Shown in pieces: positions 42,325 to 50,855 of a stretch of 64,000 nt of DNA. A model generated the notes under the pieces. That model searched no databases. It had not been told where the DNA came from and saw only the letters and a list, made by a program, of their open reading frames with translations. The position numbers were made by a program, and so were the translations under genes. Position 1 is the first letter of the stretch, and each line of letters starts with the position of its first letter. This stretch comes from CAYNRE01 sp964399535 (lineage in GTDB: Bacteria > Planctomycetota > Planctomycetia > Pirellulales > CAYNRE01): the NCBI GenBank assembly GCA_964399535.1, contig CAYNRE010000026.1, positions 124,001 through 188,000 on the forward strand, written 5' to 3'.

Positions 42325-43119
42325 TCAGCTCGCGTAGGTGCGATAGAAGTAGAAGGCCGCCAGCACCCAACCGATGGTCACCACGATCCGCCGAACCAGG
42401 TTCTTGTCGAGCCGGCGGGCGATGCGCGCCCCGGCGTAGCCACCCACGACCGCCGCGACCAGCATGGCGCCGGCATAGGGCCAATGGACCTTGCCGCTGG
42501 CGACGAACACGACGACCGAGACGCCGTTGATCAGCGTGGCCAGCAGCGTTTTCAGGGCATTCATCTGGTGAATGTCGGCCAACCCCATAAAGGCCAGGCT
42601 GCTGAGCATCAGAATGCCGATCCCCGCGCCGAAATAGCCGCCGTAGATGGCCACCAGCAATTGAAACGCGACCACGGACGCCGTGGTGCCGGGCGAGGGA
42701 ACCGCATGGGGCTTGCCGATGCCGGTCCAGCGGGCAATCGAGGGTTGCAGGGCCAAGAGGGCGGTGGCGGTCAGAATGAGCCAGGGCACCAGGTTCTTGA
42801 ACACTTGCTCGCGCACCACCACCAGCAGCAGCGAGCCAACGACGCCCCCCAACAGGCTGGGCAGGGCCAGCACCCACACCCAGCGGCGCGAGGCTTCAAG
42901 CTCGTGGCGGTATCCCCAGGCCGATGCGAGCGAGCCTGGGACCAGGGCCACCGTGCTCGTGGCGTTGGCGATTACCGCGGCGCCCGCCACGCTGGTACCG
43001 CCCAGCACGGAGTACAGCGTGGGGAAGGTGACCAGCGTCCCGCCTCCCGCGACCGCGTTGATCGCCCCACCCAGCGCCGCCGCCAGGATCAAAAGCAGGT
43101 AATGGGTCAGTTCTTCCAC
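42325..43119 (-). CDS. TauE/SafE (TSUP) family membrane transporter
   Basis: This is a 264-residue protein with about eight hydrophobic helices and the TSUP hallmarks GGAINAVAGGGTLVTFP in the first half and GGYFGAGIGILML in the second. Family members export sulfite, organosulfonates or other small anions. No sulfur-metabolism gene is adjacent, although a pair resembling sulfopyruvate decarboxylase lies 4.1 kb away. The GTG start at 43119 lacks a clear RBS. It is transcribed alone, divergent from the epimerase gene, and has its own terminator. Confidence 0.9.
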   Translation of the reverse strand: MEELTHYLLLILAAALGGAINAVAGGGTLVTFPTLYSVLGGTSVAGAAVIANATSTVALVPGSLASAWGYRHELEASRRWVWVLALPSLLGGVVGSLLLVVVREQVFKNLVPWLILTATALLALQPSIARWTGIGKPHAVPSPGTTASVVAFQLLVAIYGGYFGAGIGILMLSSLAFMGLADIHQMNALKTLLATLINGVSVVVFVASGKVHWPYAGAMLVAAVVGGYAGARIARRLDKNLVRRIVVTIGWVLAAFYFYRTYAS

Positions 43120-43459
43120 AATGGGGGGCTCACCAGTCCGCTCGAGGTTTAGGCCGCTTAAAGACCGCGCCGCTCAGGGGGGTGGCGGCCGGGGAGCCCA
43201 TTGGACGCGCGACCGGCCTGCCTGGCAAGACGAACTCGGTTCCGCGGGGGGGCCGTGAGCGGTGCTTTCGGCGTGGCCAGGGCAAAATCGCCGGTGGAGC
43301 CGGCGTGCCCCCGAGAACCCTTTTCCAGGGCCGGGCTTTCGCATAGTCTCAGCCCACGGGCACGGTACGCTCCCCCGGCAGCCCGCTGGCCCTCTGCCAA
43401 GGGCCGGGGCCGTTTGACCAGGGGGGTAGTGAAGCTGCCGCTCGGCAGGGGAAGATCGC
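43120..43459. other. Divergent intergenic region, no gene seen
   Basis: Spacer between the permease and the epimerase genes; promoters for both are expected, but no -35/-10 pair was convincing. No repeat or RNA recognised. Confidence 0.4.
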
Positions 43460-44440
43460 TTGAGCACTTGCCTGATTACCGGCGGGGCCGGATTTATCGG
43501 ATCGCACCTGACGGCCGCCGCCTTGGCCCGTGGGCAGCGGGTCGTGGTCGTCGACGATTTCTCGACGGGCCGCCGCGAAAACCTCGAACCGCTGGCGGGC
43601 TCGCCAGGTTTCGAGGTGGTCGAGGGGCCCGCGGGCCAGCATCCGCGCCTGGCCGAACTGGTAGCCCGGGCCGACGTGGTCTATCACCTGGCCGCCACGG
43701 TCGGCGTGTTCAACGCGGTGCGGAGGCCGGCCCACACCATCGAAAACAACGTGGGAACCACCGATGCCGTGCTGCGGGCGGCCACGCCGGGGCGGCAGCG
43801 GGTGATCGTGGCCTCGACCTCGGAGGTGTACGGCAAGAGCGCTCGGGTTCCGTTTCGCGAGACCGACGACCTGGTGCTGGGACCCAGTCAGGCCACGCGG
43901 TGGGGCTACGCGGCCAGCAAACTGGTCGACGAGTTCTTGGCGCTGGCGTATGTGAAAGAAGTGGGGCTCGAGGCCTTGGTCGTGCGCCCCTTTAACACCA
44001 TTGGCCCGGGCCAGGTGGGGCAGTACGGCATGGTCGTGCCCCGGCTCATCGGGCAGGCTTTGGCAGGCCGCGAACTAACCGTTTACGGCAGCGGCCGGCA
44101 GACCCGCTGCTTTACCTATGTGAGCGACGTGGTGGAGTGGCTGCTGCGCTTGGGCGAGCTTCCCGGCGCGGCCGGTCAGGTTTTCAACCTGGGCAACCCT
44201 CGCGAGATTTCGATTGCCGAGTTGGCCGAGCGAATCCTGGAGGTCACCGGTTCGCAGTCGAAGATTCGCACGATCGACTATGAAACGGCTTACGGCCCCG
44301 GGTTTGAGGATCTGGGGCGGCGCGTGCCCGACATTTCGAAAGTGGTCGAGTGGACCGGTTACGCGCCACAGGTCGACTTGGACGAGGCCCTGCGCCGCAC
44401 GGCCGCCTGGCTGCGAGAACATCCGCAGCCGCTGGAGTAA
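43460..44440 (+). CDS. NAD-dependent NDP-sugar epimerase/dehydratase
   Basis: This is a 326-residue extended short-chain dehydrogenase. The Rossmann motif GGAGFIGSH is at 8-16, the NAD-binding acidic residue in VDDFSTGRREN, the catalytic Thr/Ser in STSEVYG, and Tyr150-x3-Lys154 (YAASK). The best fit is UDP-glucuronate decarboxylase or a related UDP-sugar epimerase, judged by overall pattern (RPFNTIGPGQ, FTYVSDVV). The TTG start at 43460 has GGGGAAG upstream. It probably supplies activated sugars for surface glycans. No glycosyltransferase cluster is nearby. Confidence 0.9.
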   Translation: MSTCLITGGAGFIGSHLTAAALARGQRVVVVDDFSTGRRENLEPLAGSPGFEVVEGPAGQHPRLAELVARADVVYHLAATVGVFNAVRRPAHTIENNVGTTDAVLRAATPGRQRVIVASTSEVYGKSARVPFRETDDLVLGPSQATRWGYAASKLVDEFLALAYVKEVGLEALVVRPFNTIGPGQVGQYGMVVPRLIGQALAGRELTVYGSGRQTRCFTYVSDVVEWLLRLGELPGAAGQVFNLGNPREISIAELAERILEVTGSQSKIRTIDYETAYGPGFEDLGRRVPDISKVVEWTGYAPQVDLDEALRRTAAWLREHPQPLE

Positions 44441-44505
44441 GATCGCGGCTGCCAGCGTTGGCAACCCATTCCTTGCAGGGCGTTCGAGAACCCCGGGTAT
44501 TGCAG

Positions 44506-45492
44506 ATGAAGTCGCTGTTGCGATCGACTTACGGGATATCCCTAGTCTCCATCTCACTCCTGTTCCCATCGAACTGCGCCAAGCCGGCCGAACAGGTGCG
44601 GCAGATCTCGAAGGCAGTCAGGGTTCCATTTGCGGTTGCGAGCGAAATCATCACCCCAGGAGGTTCTCAGCAAGCTGAGATTGCGCAGATCGACGAACCG
44701 CGAGTTGCACCGCTCGATGCTGCCGGAGCCAGCGATGCGCCCGCGCAGGCAGGAATCGGAACCGCATTGCGCGTTGAAGATGGCAAGGTGTTTGTTCACA
44801 AAGTCTTGCCCGAGACGCCGGCCGCGCGAAGCCATGCGATTCAGCCGGAGGACCAAGTGATCGCCGTTGCCGAGGGCGATGGCGAACCGGTCGATGTCAC
44901 GGGAATGAAGCTTGCAAGCGTCGTCGGAATGATTCGCGGTCCGAAAGGATCGACTGTACGGTTAACGATCGTTCCAGCCGGAAAGGCTCTGGAAGACTTG
45001 GTGGTCGTCAGTCTCATTCGCGGCGAGTTTCAGGAGTTGAACACGTTCGTCGATGGACGCCTACTTCCGATTGGAGCGACAGCTCCCAACATTCGTTTCA
45101 CGCAATTGGTTGATGGAAGGGTCGCGGAATTGTCCGGGTTTGCCGGACGCATCGTATTGATCGAGTTTTGGGCCACTTGGTGCGGACCATGCATTCGGGC
45201 CCTGGACGAGTTGGACCGGCTCCAAGCCAACCATCCCGAATGGAACGGCAAGGTGGAACTGATCGCGGTCAGCGTGGATGAAGATCGGGAGGACGCGGTC
45301 AAGTTTTTCCGAAAGGAGCGATGGGCGGGAATCACCGCCGTTTGGGCAGGGCCCGACGTCCTGAAGTCCTATCGCGTCTCGGGCCTACCGACCATGTTCG
45401 TGATCGGCCAGGACGGGCGCGTGGCTGGTGCCGACCACCGCCTGGACATTTCGGAATTGGTACAAAGTCTGCTGCAAGGTCCGCGGCCCTGA
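44506..45492 (+). CDS. Exported PDZ-thioredoxin (TlpA-like) protein
   Basis: This is a 328-residue protein with a signal peptide at about 1-25; a Cys at 26 lacks a canonical lipobox. A PDZ-like domain spans about 82-170 (GKVFVHKVLPETPAAR, IRGPKGSTVRLTIV). A thioredoxin-fold domain spans about 185-325 with an intact WCGPC near residue 226 and the cis-Pro loop SGLPTMFVI. It is probably a periplasmic disulfide oxidoreductase whose PDZ domain binds a partner or substrate tail. Base composition is less GC-biased than in the flanking genes. It starts 65 bases after the epimerase gene, in the same direction. Confidence 0.87.
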   Translation: MKSLLRSTYGISLVSISLLFPSNCAKPAEQVRQISKAVRVPFAVASEIITPGGSQQAEIAQIDEPRVAPLDAAGASDAPAQAGIGTALRVEDGKVFVHKVLPETPAARSHAIQPEDQVIAVAEGDGEPVDVTGMKLASVVGMIRGPKGSTVRLTIVPAGKALEDLVVVSLIRGEFQELNTFVDGRLLPIGATAPNIRFTQLVDGRVAELSGFAGRIVLIEFWATWCGPCIRALDELDRLQANHPEWNGKVELIAVSVDEDREDAVKFFRKERWAGITAVWAGPDVLKSYRVSGLPTMFVIGQDGRVAGADHRLDISELVQSLLQGPRP

Positions 45493-45753
45493 ACGGAGTG
45501 GTTTCGTCGAGAGGCACGTCGCGGCCGGTGTTCTGAAGGTGAGCGCATCGGTTCGGATGCCGTCTTGATCATTGCTTGCCGACGCGGCGCGCCACACTCA
45601 GAGGGCTTGCGAAACTGATTCTCCCTTGCGAGGTCGCGTTCCACGATCACCGAGCTGCGCTCCGAACTTTGCTGGCCAAGGCGCCCTGATTCCTAGGACG
45701 AGTCAGCGTCGGCCGAGACCTGAGACCGCCGTCTAACCCCCAGGTGAACCCGC

Positions 45754-46290
45754 ATGGCACGCATCGCCCCGCTGGAATACGCCGACTGCAGCCCCGAGAT
45801 GCAGGCCGAGTACGACCGGATTACCGCCGCCCAAGGGCGAATGACCAACATGAAGCGGACCCTGGCCCACAACCCGGTGGCGCTGCAGATTTACAACGCC
45901 TGGTACGACCTGCGGGCCCAGGTGCTGCCGTTTCTGGGTGAGCGGCCCACGCTGGTTTTCGTGCACGCGGTTTCAGCGGCCACCGACTGTTTGATCTGCT
46001 CGACCTACTTTCGCCGCCACCTGATCGATTCCGGCGAAAACCCCGATGCGCTCGTACTTGATGAACGCGAGCAGACCCTGGTCGACTACGGACGCCAATT
46101 GGCGGACGACGCCAACGGAGTGAGCGACGAACTGTTTGCCCGGCTGCGCGAGTTTCTCGCTCCCGCCCAAATCGTGACGCTCACCGCCTTTGGCGGGTTG
46201 ATGGTGGCCACGAACCTGTTCAACAACGCCCTGCGGGTCGACCTGGACGAATATCTGGGGGCCTACCGCAAGCCGTCCGAGGCGAAATAA
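45754..46290 (+). CDS. AhpD-like/carboxymuconolactone decarboxylase family protein
   Basis: This is a 178-residue all-helical protein with the CxxC pair in TDCLICSTYFRRHL near residue 73, as in AhpD-like alkylhydroperoxidases of the carboxymuconolactone decarboxylase fold, and a C-terminal TAFGGLMVATNLFNN segment. Such proteins are peroxidase-related or of unknown redox role. AGGTG lies seven bases before the ATG. No AhpC or lipoamide gene is adjacent. It is followed directly by a 77-bp tandem repeat. Confidence 0.82.
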   Translation: MARIAPLEYADCSPEMQAEYDRITAAQGRMTNMKRTLAHNPVALQIYNAWYDLRAQVLPFLGERPTLVFVHAVSAATDCLICSTYFRRHLIDSGENPDALVLDEREQTLVDYGRQLADDANGVSDELFARLREFLAPAQIVTLTAFGGLMVATNLFNNALRVDLDEYLGAYRKPSEAK

Positions 46291-46292
46291 CC

Positions 46293-46447
46293 GCGCCAAG
46301 GGGCCAACCAGCGGAGCGGGGAACAACTGACGGAGGGGCCCCGGCGGAAAAAAACGCAAGGGCGCCAAGGCGCCAAGGGGCCAACCAGCGGAGCGGGGAA
46401 CAACTGACGGAGGGGCCCCGGCGGAATAAAAACGCAAGGGCGCCAAG
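46293..46447. repeat. 77-bp tandem direct repeat, two copies
   Basis: Copy 1 (46293-46369) and copy 2 (46370-46447) are nearly identical; copy 2 has one inserted base and one change in the A-run. Each unit includes GGGGCCAACCAGCGGAGCGG, an inverted GGGGCCCC and an AACGCAAGG-GCGCCAAGG end. A third partial unit (GCGCAAAG) follows. The repeat is non-coding. Confidence 0.85.
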
Positions 46448-46715
46448 GCGCAAAGAGAATCGATGCGCTGAGATTGCGAGGCCCGTAAAGCGAGGAGCAC
46501 CTAGCGAGGTGCCAGAAGCAACCAACGACGCGGAGCCGGGGAAGCACCACGGGCCGCGAATCGACCCTGGTCACTGGCGTCGATTGGTCGGCACGGTTTT
46601 GCCCATTCTGGGGCTTGCCGACCCTCGCGCCACGCGGCACCGGGCTCTGGATCGACGAGCCAACCCCCTGGCTCACCCAGGGTTAGAAATGGTGGGGAGA
46701 CGCCCCGAGACCGCC

Positions 46716-46744
46716 TTGTCAGCCCCCGGGGGCTGGCGTAAATT
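46716..46744 (+). promoter_or_regulatory. Promoter of rpmG
   Basis: TTGTCA at 46716-46721 and TAAATT at 46739-46744 are separated by exactly 17 bases. The expected transcript has a leader of about 140 bases before rpmG. The spacer contains a CCCCCGGGGG palindrome. Confidence 0.7.
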
Positions 46745-46889
46745 ACAGGGCTTCCCGGTCGAATGGCTCGCCCCCCGGACATGGTCCCCAGAGCCGCCCG
46801 CGGAAATACCAACACCTACATTCCCTTTCGGGTCGGTGCGGTCCCGCCCCCGGGAGAGGGCCGACCACCAACCCGCGGAGCGCACTGGG

Positions 46890-47054
46890 ATGGCCAAGGG
46901 CAAGAAAAAGATCGAAACCGTGTTTCTCGTCTGTGAAGAAACGGGCGACCACAACTACGCCCTGCGCAAGAAGACCGGCGGCGAAAAGCTCAAGCTGAAG
47001 AAGTACAGCCCCCGCCTGCGCAAGCACACGGTCCACGTCGAGAAGAAGAAGTAA
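46890..47054 (+). CDS. rpmG: 50S ribosomal protein bL33
   Basis: This is a 54-residue protein with the bL33 pattern MAKGKKKIETVFLVC, then TGDHNYALRKK and a Lys-rich end LKKYSPRLRKHTVHVEKKK. Only one cysteine is present, so this is the zinc-independent (C-minus) form without CxxC pairs. It is a component of the large ribosomal subunit near the E site. The ATG at 46890 has GGAG ten bases upstream; longer frames upstream lie in non-coding repeat DNA. No tRNA-Trp, secE or nusG follows, unlike the rpmG-secE order found in many bacteria. Confidence 0.96.
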   Translation: MAKGKKKIETVFLVCEETGDHNYALRKKTGGEKLKLKKYSPRLRKHTVHVEKKK

Positions 47055-47212
47055 GTTGTCTTTTTCGGGGCGCGCCGCAGGAACTGGTGCAGCGCCCTTG
47101 CTGCCAGAACAGCCGCGGTGACTCGCTAAGCCCGGCTCGCCGCGGGATTGCGCCGGACTCCCAGCCTCCCGCTCTCCCCGGGCAGCGGGGCGGCTAAAAC
47201 ATAAGACCCCCG

Positions 47213-47228
47213 CGCCGTCGCGGCGTTT
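47213..47228 (+). terminator. Possible terminator between rpmG and the TPP enzyme genes
   Basis: CGCCG-TCG-CGGCG hairpin followed by TTT on the plus strand; short stem and short T-run. On the minus strand it lies just after the stop of the beta-subunit gene and could serve both. Confidence 0.35.
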
Positions 47229-47235
47229 CCCCCGC

Positions 47236-47874
47236 TCAGGCGATCGGCTCGGCGCTCGTGCCCAGCGCTTCGCGAAACGCCCGCAGCCTTGGTCCCATCG
47301 GCCCGGGCGGTACCAGGTGGTAGTCGTCGCCCACGCCTTGGACGGCAAGTGCCACGAATCGCGGGCCAGGGCGCGTCATCAACTGGCTCGCGGCCGCCTG
47401 CCAGTCGGATAGCTCTTGATACGGCTCGGCGGTTGGCCAGCCTGCGGCCCGGGCCAGGGCGGCAAAGTCGACCCCCGCCCCGCTTGCCGAGCGCAGCGCG
47501 CCGGCTGCGGTTTGCTGACCGCCGGTTACCTCGTAGTGGCCGTTGTCGAGCACGATGAGCGTCAGGTTCCGAGCACCGCTGGCGGCGATGGTGACGAGCG
47601 AGCCCAGGTTCATGAGCTGGCACCCATCGCCATTGAGCACAATCACTTCGCGCCAGGGCTGGGCCAGCGCCAGCCCCAGGCCAACGAGCGGCGCCTGGCC
47701 CATGGCCGAGGGAATGTAGTGAAAGTCGAGCGGGTGCCGCGACAAGCGGGGCCAATGCCGCGCGGCGCCCATCGTGGTGATTACGATCTGGTCGGTCCGT
47801 ACCCGGTGTAAGACTTCCAGGGCGGCTGACAGGGTCATGCCGTAGGAGTGCCGGTCGGGCTCGATCGGGCTCAT
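47236..47874 (-). CDS. TPP-dependent decarboxylase, beta (cofactor-binding) subunit
   Basis: This is a 212-residue protein. It carries the thiamine pyrophosphate motif from VLNGDGCQLMN to VLDNGHYE, typical of the C-terminal half of TPP decarboxylases. It resembles the beta subunit of sulfopyruvate decarboxylase (ComE) and the matching half of phosphonopyruvate decarboxylase. Its ATG overlaps the stop of the alpha-subunit gene (47872-47876), so the two halves are made together. No phosphoenolpyruvate mutase, phosphosulfolactate or coenzyme M genes are adjacent, so the oxo-acid substrate is not decided. Confidence 0.87.
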   Translation of the reverse strand: MSPIEPDRHSYGMTLSAALEVLHRVRTDQIVITTMGAARHWPRLSRHPLDFHYIPSAMGQAPLVGLGLALAQPWREVIVLNGDGCQLMNLGSLVTIAASGARNLTLIVLDNGHYEVTGGQQTAAGALRSASGAGVDFAALARAAGWPTAEPYQELSDWQAAASQLMTRPGPRFVALAVQGVGDDYHLVPPGPMGPRLRAFREALGTSAEPIA

Positions 47875-48356
47875 CAGGGGCTCCCCTCGGCCATGAGCAC
47901 GATGCCTGGTCGTCCCTCGCGTCGACGCTCCAACAGGTAGGGAGCGATCTCTGCGGCTTGTTCGGCCCGTTCCACCAGCAGCCACTCCAGTCCCCAGGCG
48001 GCCAGAATGGGCTCGGTAAACCGCTTGGCCGAATCGGTCGAGCCCTTTACCAGGTAACTGCGGTAGCCAATCCATGCGGACAGAGGCAACTCAAGATCGA
48101 ACAGCACATTGCGCAGGGCGTCGCCCGATTCGAATAGCCCGGTGTTTTGAATCATTACCAGCGGCCGGGCCCCGCCCAGTGTGAGCCCGGCGGCCAAGGC
48201 CCAGGCCTCTCCCTCGCGGCAAACGCGCAGCAGTCGTAGCCGGGGGGCCGTAGCAAGCGCCGATTCCCAGGGGCCCAGCGCCGAGTCAGGCAGCCACACC
48301 AGGTGGGTAAAGCCCAACCGCTCGACGAGCTCCACCACGGCGTCGCCCGAGAACAT
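47874..48356 (-). CDS. TPP-dependent decarboxylase, alpha (pyrimidine-binding) subunit
   Basis: This is a 160-residue protein corresponding to the N-terminal TPP domain: GFTHLVWLPDSALGPWE, then RVCREGEAWALAAGLTLGG with the conserved Glu that activates the TPP pyrimidine ring, and MIQNTGLFESGDALRN. It matches ComD-type sulfopyruvate decarboxylase alpha subunits or split phosphonopyruvate decarboxylases. GGAGAGAAC precedes the ATG at 48356. It pairs with the beta subunit encoded next, sharing one base, to form the active heteromer. Confidence 0.87.
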   Translation of the reverse strand: MFSGDAVVELVERLGFTHLVWLPDSALGPWESALATAPRLRLLRVCREGEAWALAAGLTLGGARPLVMIQNTGLFESGDALRNVLFDLELPLSAWIGYRSYLVKGSTDSAKRFTEPILAAWGLEWLLVERAEQAAEIAPYLLERRREGRPGIVLMAEGSP

Positions 48357-48417
48357 GGCGGGGTTCTCTCCAAAAAAGATGGCTGGTTCCAGCCCGGTCA
48401 GCGCCGAGGGTCCGAGC

Positions 48418-49473
48418 CTATCGGCCGTTGGCCAAGGTAACCCAAATCCAGGGTCGTCCGGCGTCGTCCAGCCGTAGTTTGCCCGTCAATCGCGACGGCC
48501 GCAACACACCCTTAAGGGCCATCACGTAGGCGGTGCGCTTGGGGGGCAGCGAAACCAGGATCTCGCTCGGCACGACGCTACGCTCGGCTAGCGCGCGGCG
48601 ATCGACCACGATCGGTAGCTCGGTCCGCGCGGAGAACCAGGCCAGGGCGCTTTCCAGGGTGCCGCTGGGAAGGTCGACGTCGAAGAACTCGAACAGCTTC
48701 GGTGCGTCGCTCCGGCCGCTCCCCTCGGGCTCATAGCCCAGCGGCCAGCGATCGTCTCCCACGGTGCCCGGGCTCACGACCCAGGTGTTCGATAGTCCGG
48801 CCGGACCGGGGGCCCTCAGCCCAAGTTCGGCGGGCTCGAGCAGCAAGGCAAGGGCCGTTCCCAAAGCCAGCCCGCGCAGTTCATCGGCCACCAAATCGGT
48901 TGCGTCGTCCCGGCCGCGGCGAATCATTACTTGGGCCGCCGGGTCGATCACCACGGGCTGGTCGAATCGTTCGAGCAATCGGTCGAAGCAGTCCCAGCGC
49001 GGCTTGCCCTGGGTGCTCTCGGTGAGCGGCGCCGATACGGTCGCCCTCAGCCGATCGCCGCCGGGGTGGCCGCCCGACGGGTCGCCGCCCGGGTCTGGGG
49101 AGTCGGCCTGATCCTGCACCCGCTTCACCCAGTTCCGCGCGGCATCGCGGTCCCCCGGCGCGAATCGGGCATCGGGCGTTCGCAATTCGCCGCGCGCGTT
49201 AATCAGGGCCAGCACCCAGACGACGGTTTTGCTGCCCGCCTGGCGCACCTCCTGGCGCGGCCCATCGCTACGTCGCACTGGCCGTAGCCGCACCGAGCAA
49301 TCGGGCAGGCTGGCCAGGAAATCGTGCCAACTTCGTTGGGCTGCCAGGGGGGCATCGGGGGCAGTGGTCAGTTCGATTTCGAGCCCCGCGCAGCGTGCTT
49401 CACGGGCGCCCAGGGCTAGCGCCAAGCTCACCAGCAGCGCGAATCTCTCGAGCGTTCCGCGGGTGGCGACCAT
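48418..49473 (-). CDS. Exported protein with secretin N-domain/STN-like region
   Basis: This is a 351-residue protein with a signal peptide at about 1-29 (LLVSLALALGAREARC). Three segments resemble the small beta-alpha-beta modules of STN/secretin N domains: DCFDRLLERFDQPVVID, LESALAWFSARTELPIVVDRRAL and the terminal TAYVMALKGVLRPSRLTGKLRLDD. These modules sit in the periplasm in secretins and TonB receptors, but no secretin barrel is present here. Planctomycetes have many such short proteins of unknown role. The ATG at 49473 has AAGG upstream. Single gene, 61 bases upstream of the TPP enzyme genes in the same direction. Confidence 0.65.
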   Translation of the reverse strand: MVATRGTLERFALLVSLALALGAREARCAGLEIELTTAPDAPLAAQRSWHDFLASLPDCSVRLRPVRRSDGPRQEVRQAGSKTVVWVLALINARGELRTPDARFAPGDRDAARNWVKRVQDQADSPDPGGDPSGGHPGGDRLRATVSAPLTESTQGKPRWDCFDRLLERFDQPVVIDPAAQVMIRRGRDDATDLVADELRGLALGTALALLLEPAELGLRAPGPAGLSNTWVVSPGTVGDDRWPLGYEPEGSGRSDAPKLFEFFDVDLPSGTLESALAWFSARTELPIVVDRRALAERSVVPSEILVSLPPKRTAYVMALKGVLRPSRLTGKLRLDDAGRPWIWVTLANGR

Positions 49474-49777
49474 AACAACCTTGGGTCAGGCAGCGTGGCA
49501 GGGGGTGCCGCTACGAACTCGCCTAACGCGCGGCACCACCTCTGGCAACTATAGCACCTGGGGACCGCGCGGAAGGGGGTCGGCCTGCTTGCCAGCTAAG
49601 TTGAATCTGCGAAAATGCCTGCCGACCGGTTGGGAGAGCGAATCGGGCCTGCGGAGGCCGCCGAATGCGCGCCGCAAACCACGCCCGCGAACGGTGTCGG
49701 TGGCGGGCATTCGAAAGGGTCCGCGGCACAACGGCTTCTAGCGCGTCCCGAATCTCAGGAAAAGGAAACCCTTTGGC
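49474..49777. other. Divergent intergenic region, no gene seen
   Basis: Between the STN-like gene (minus) and the isomerase gene (plus). A TATAGT box on the minus strand at 49548-49553 lacks a good -35. Nothing else recognised. Confidence 0.4.
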
Positions 49778-50776
49778 ATGCCGCGACCGCTAACGCTTTT
49801 TACGGGCCAATGGGCCGATCTGACGCTCGAGGAATTGGCCCGCAAGGCGAGCCAGTGGGGCTACCAAGGGCTGGAGTTGGCCTGCTGGGGGGATCACTTC
49901 GACGTTACCAAAGCGCTCGAGGAACCTCACTACTGCGCCCAGCGCCGCGAGCTTTTGGAGCGCTACGAGCTCGAGGTTTACGCCATCAGCACCCACCTGG
50001 TGGGCCAGGCGGTTTGCGACCCGATCGACCAGCGGCACCAGGCCATTTTGCCGCCCCACGTGTGGGGCGATGGGCAGCCGGCCGGTGTCAATGCCCGCGC
50101 GGCCGAGGAACTGAAGCGCACCGCCAAGGCGGCCCAGAAGCTGGGGGTGGGCGTGGTCAACGGGTTCACCGGTTCGAGTATCTGGCACTTGCTGTATTCG
50201 TTCCCGCCAGTGCCCCCGGCGATGATCGACGCCGGCTACGAGCAATTCGCCGAGCGGTTTCATCCCATCCTCGACGTGTTCGGCGATTGTGGCGTGCGGT
50301 TTGCCCTGGAGGTGCATCCCACCGAGATCGCCTTCGACTTGTACAGTGCCGAACGGGCCCTGGCGGCGCTGGAGCGCCGCGAGGAGTTCGGCTTCAACTT
50401 CGACCCGAGCCATTTGCTCTGGCAAGGGGTCGACCCGGTGGAGTTCATCCGGGCCTTTCCCGATCGGATGTATCACGTGCACGTCAAAGACGCCATTGTC
50501 ACGCTCAACGGGCGAACGGGCATCTTGAGCAGCCACCTCGGTTTCGGCGATCCGCGGCGGGGGTGGGATTTCCGCTCGCCCGGCCGAGGGGGAGTGAATT
50601 TCGAAGAGATCATCCGCGCCCTGAACGGGGTGAAGTACGACGGGCCGTTGTCGGTGGAATGGGAGGACTCGGGCATGGACCGCGAGGCGGGTGCCCAAGA
50701 AGCGGCCGAGTTCGTCCGCCGGCTCGATTTTCAGCCCAGCCAGGTTGCCTTCGACGCGGCTTTCCAGGAATCGTAA
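49778..50776 (+). CDS. Sugar phosphate isomerase/epimerase (xylose isomerase-like TIM barrel)
   Basis: This is a 332-residue TIM-barrel protein of the AP-endonuclease-2/xylose-isomerase-like superfamily. Candidate metal ligands follow the family order: Glu in ALEVHPTEI, Asp and His in NFDPSHLLWQG, His in HVHVKDA and Glu in LSVEWEDSG. These enzymes isomerise or epimerise sugars or cyclitols such as inosose. AAAGGAAA lies upstream of the ATG. An endonuclease/exonuclease/phosphatase family gene follows after 79 bases in the same direction. The exact sugar is not predictable; the protein has no signal peptide. Confidence 0.9.
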   Translation: MPRPLTLFTGQWADLTLEELARKASQWGYQGLELACWGDHFDVTKALEEPHYCAQRRELLERYELEVYAISTHLVGQAVCDPIDQRHQAILPPHVWGDGQPAGVNARAAEELKRTAKAAQKLGVGVVNGFTGSSIWHLLYSFPPVPPAMIDAGYEQFAERFHPILDVFGDCGVRFALEVHPTEIAFDLYSAERALAALERREEFGFNFDPSHLLWQGVDPVEFIRAFPDRMYHVHVKDAIVTLNGRTGILSSHLGFGDPRRGWDFRSPGRGGVNFEEIIRALNGVKYDGPLSVEWEDSGMDREAGAQEAAEFVRRLDFQPSQVAFDAAFQES

Positions 50777-50855
50777 GGCGGGCCAGGGCATTTCGGCCCC
50801 TGGGCGTTCGCACGGAATCGACCAACACGGGTTCAGCAACCAAGGGTGAACGACG

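Larger units (their letters stand above)
46291..46889. other. Non-coding region with tandem repeat and rpmG promoter
   Basis: Contents: the 77-bp tandem repeat at 46293-46447, a GCACCT-AGCG-AGGTGC hairpin at 46497-46512, and the rpmG promoter at 46716-46744. ORFs read through the repeat on the minus strand are repetitive shadows (PPGPLRQLFPAPLVGP) and not genes. Confidence 0.6.

Noticed and set aside
46293..46447. Possible CRISPR array
   Set aside because: Units are 77 bp, directly adjacent and nearly identical, with no unique spacers and no cas genes.
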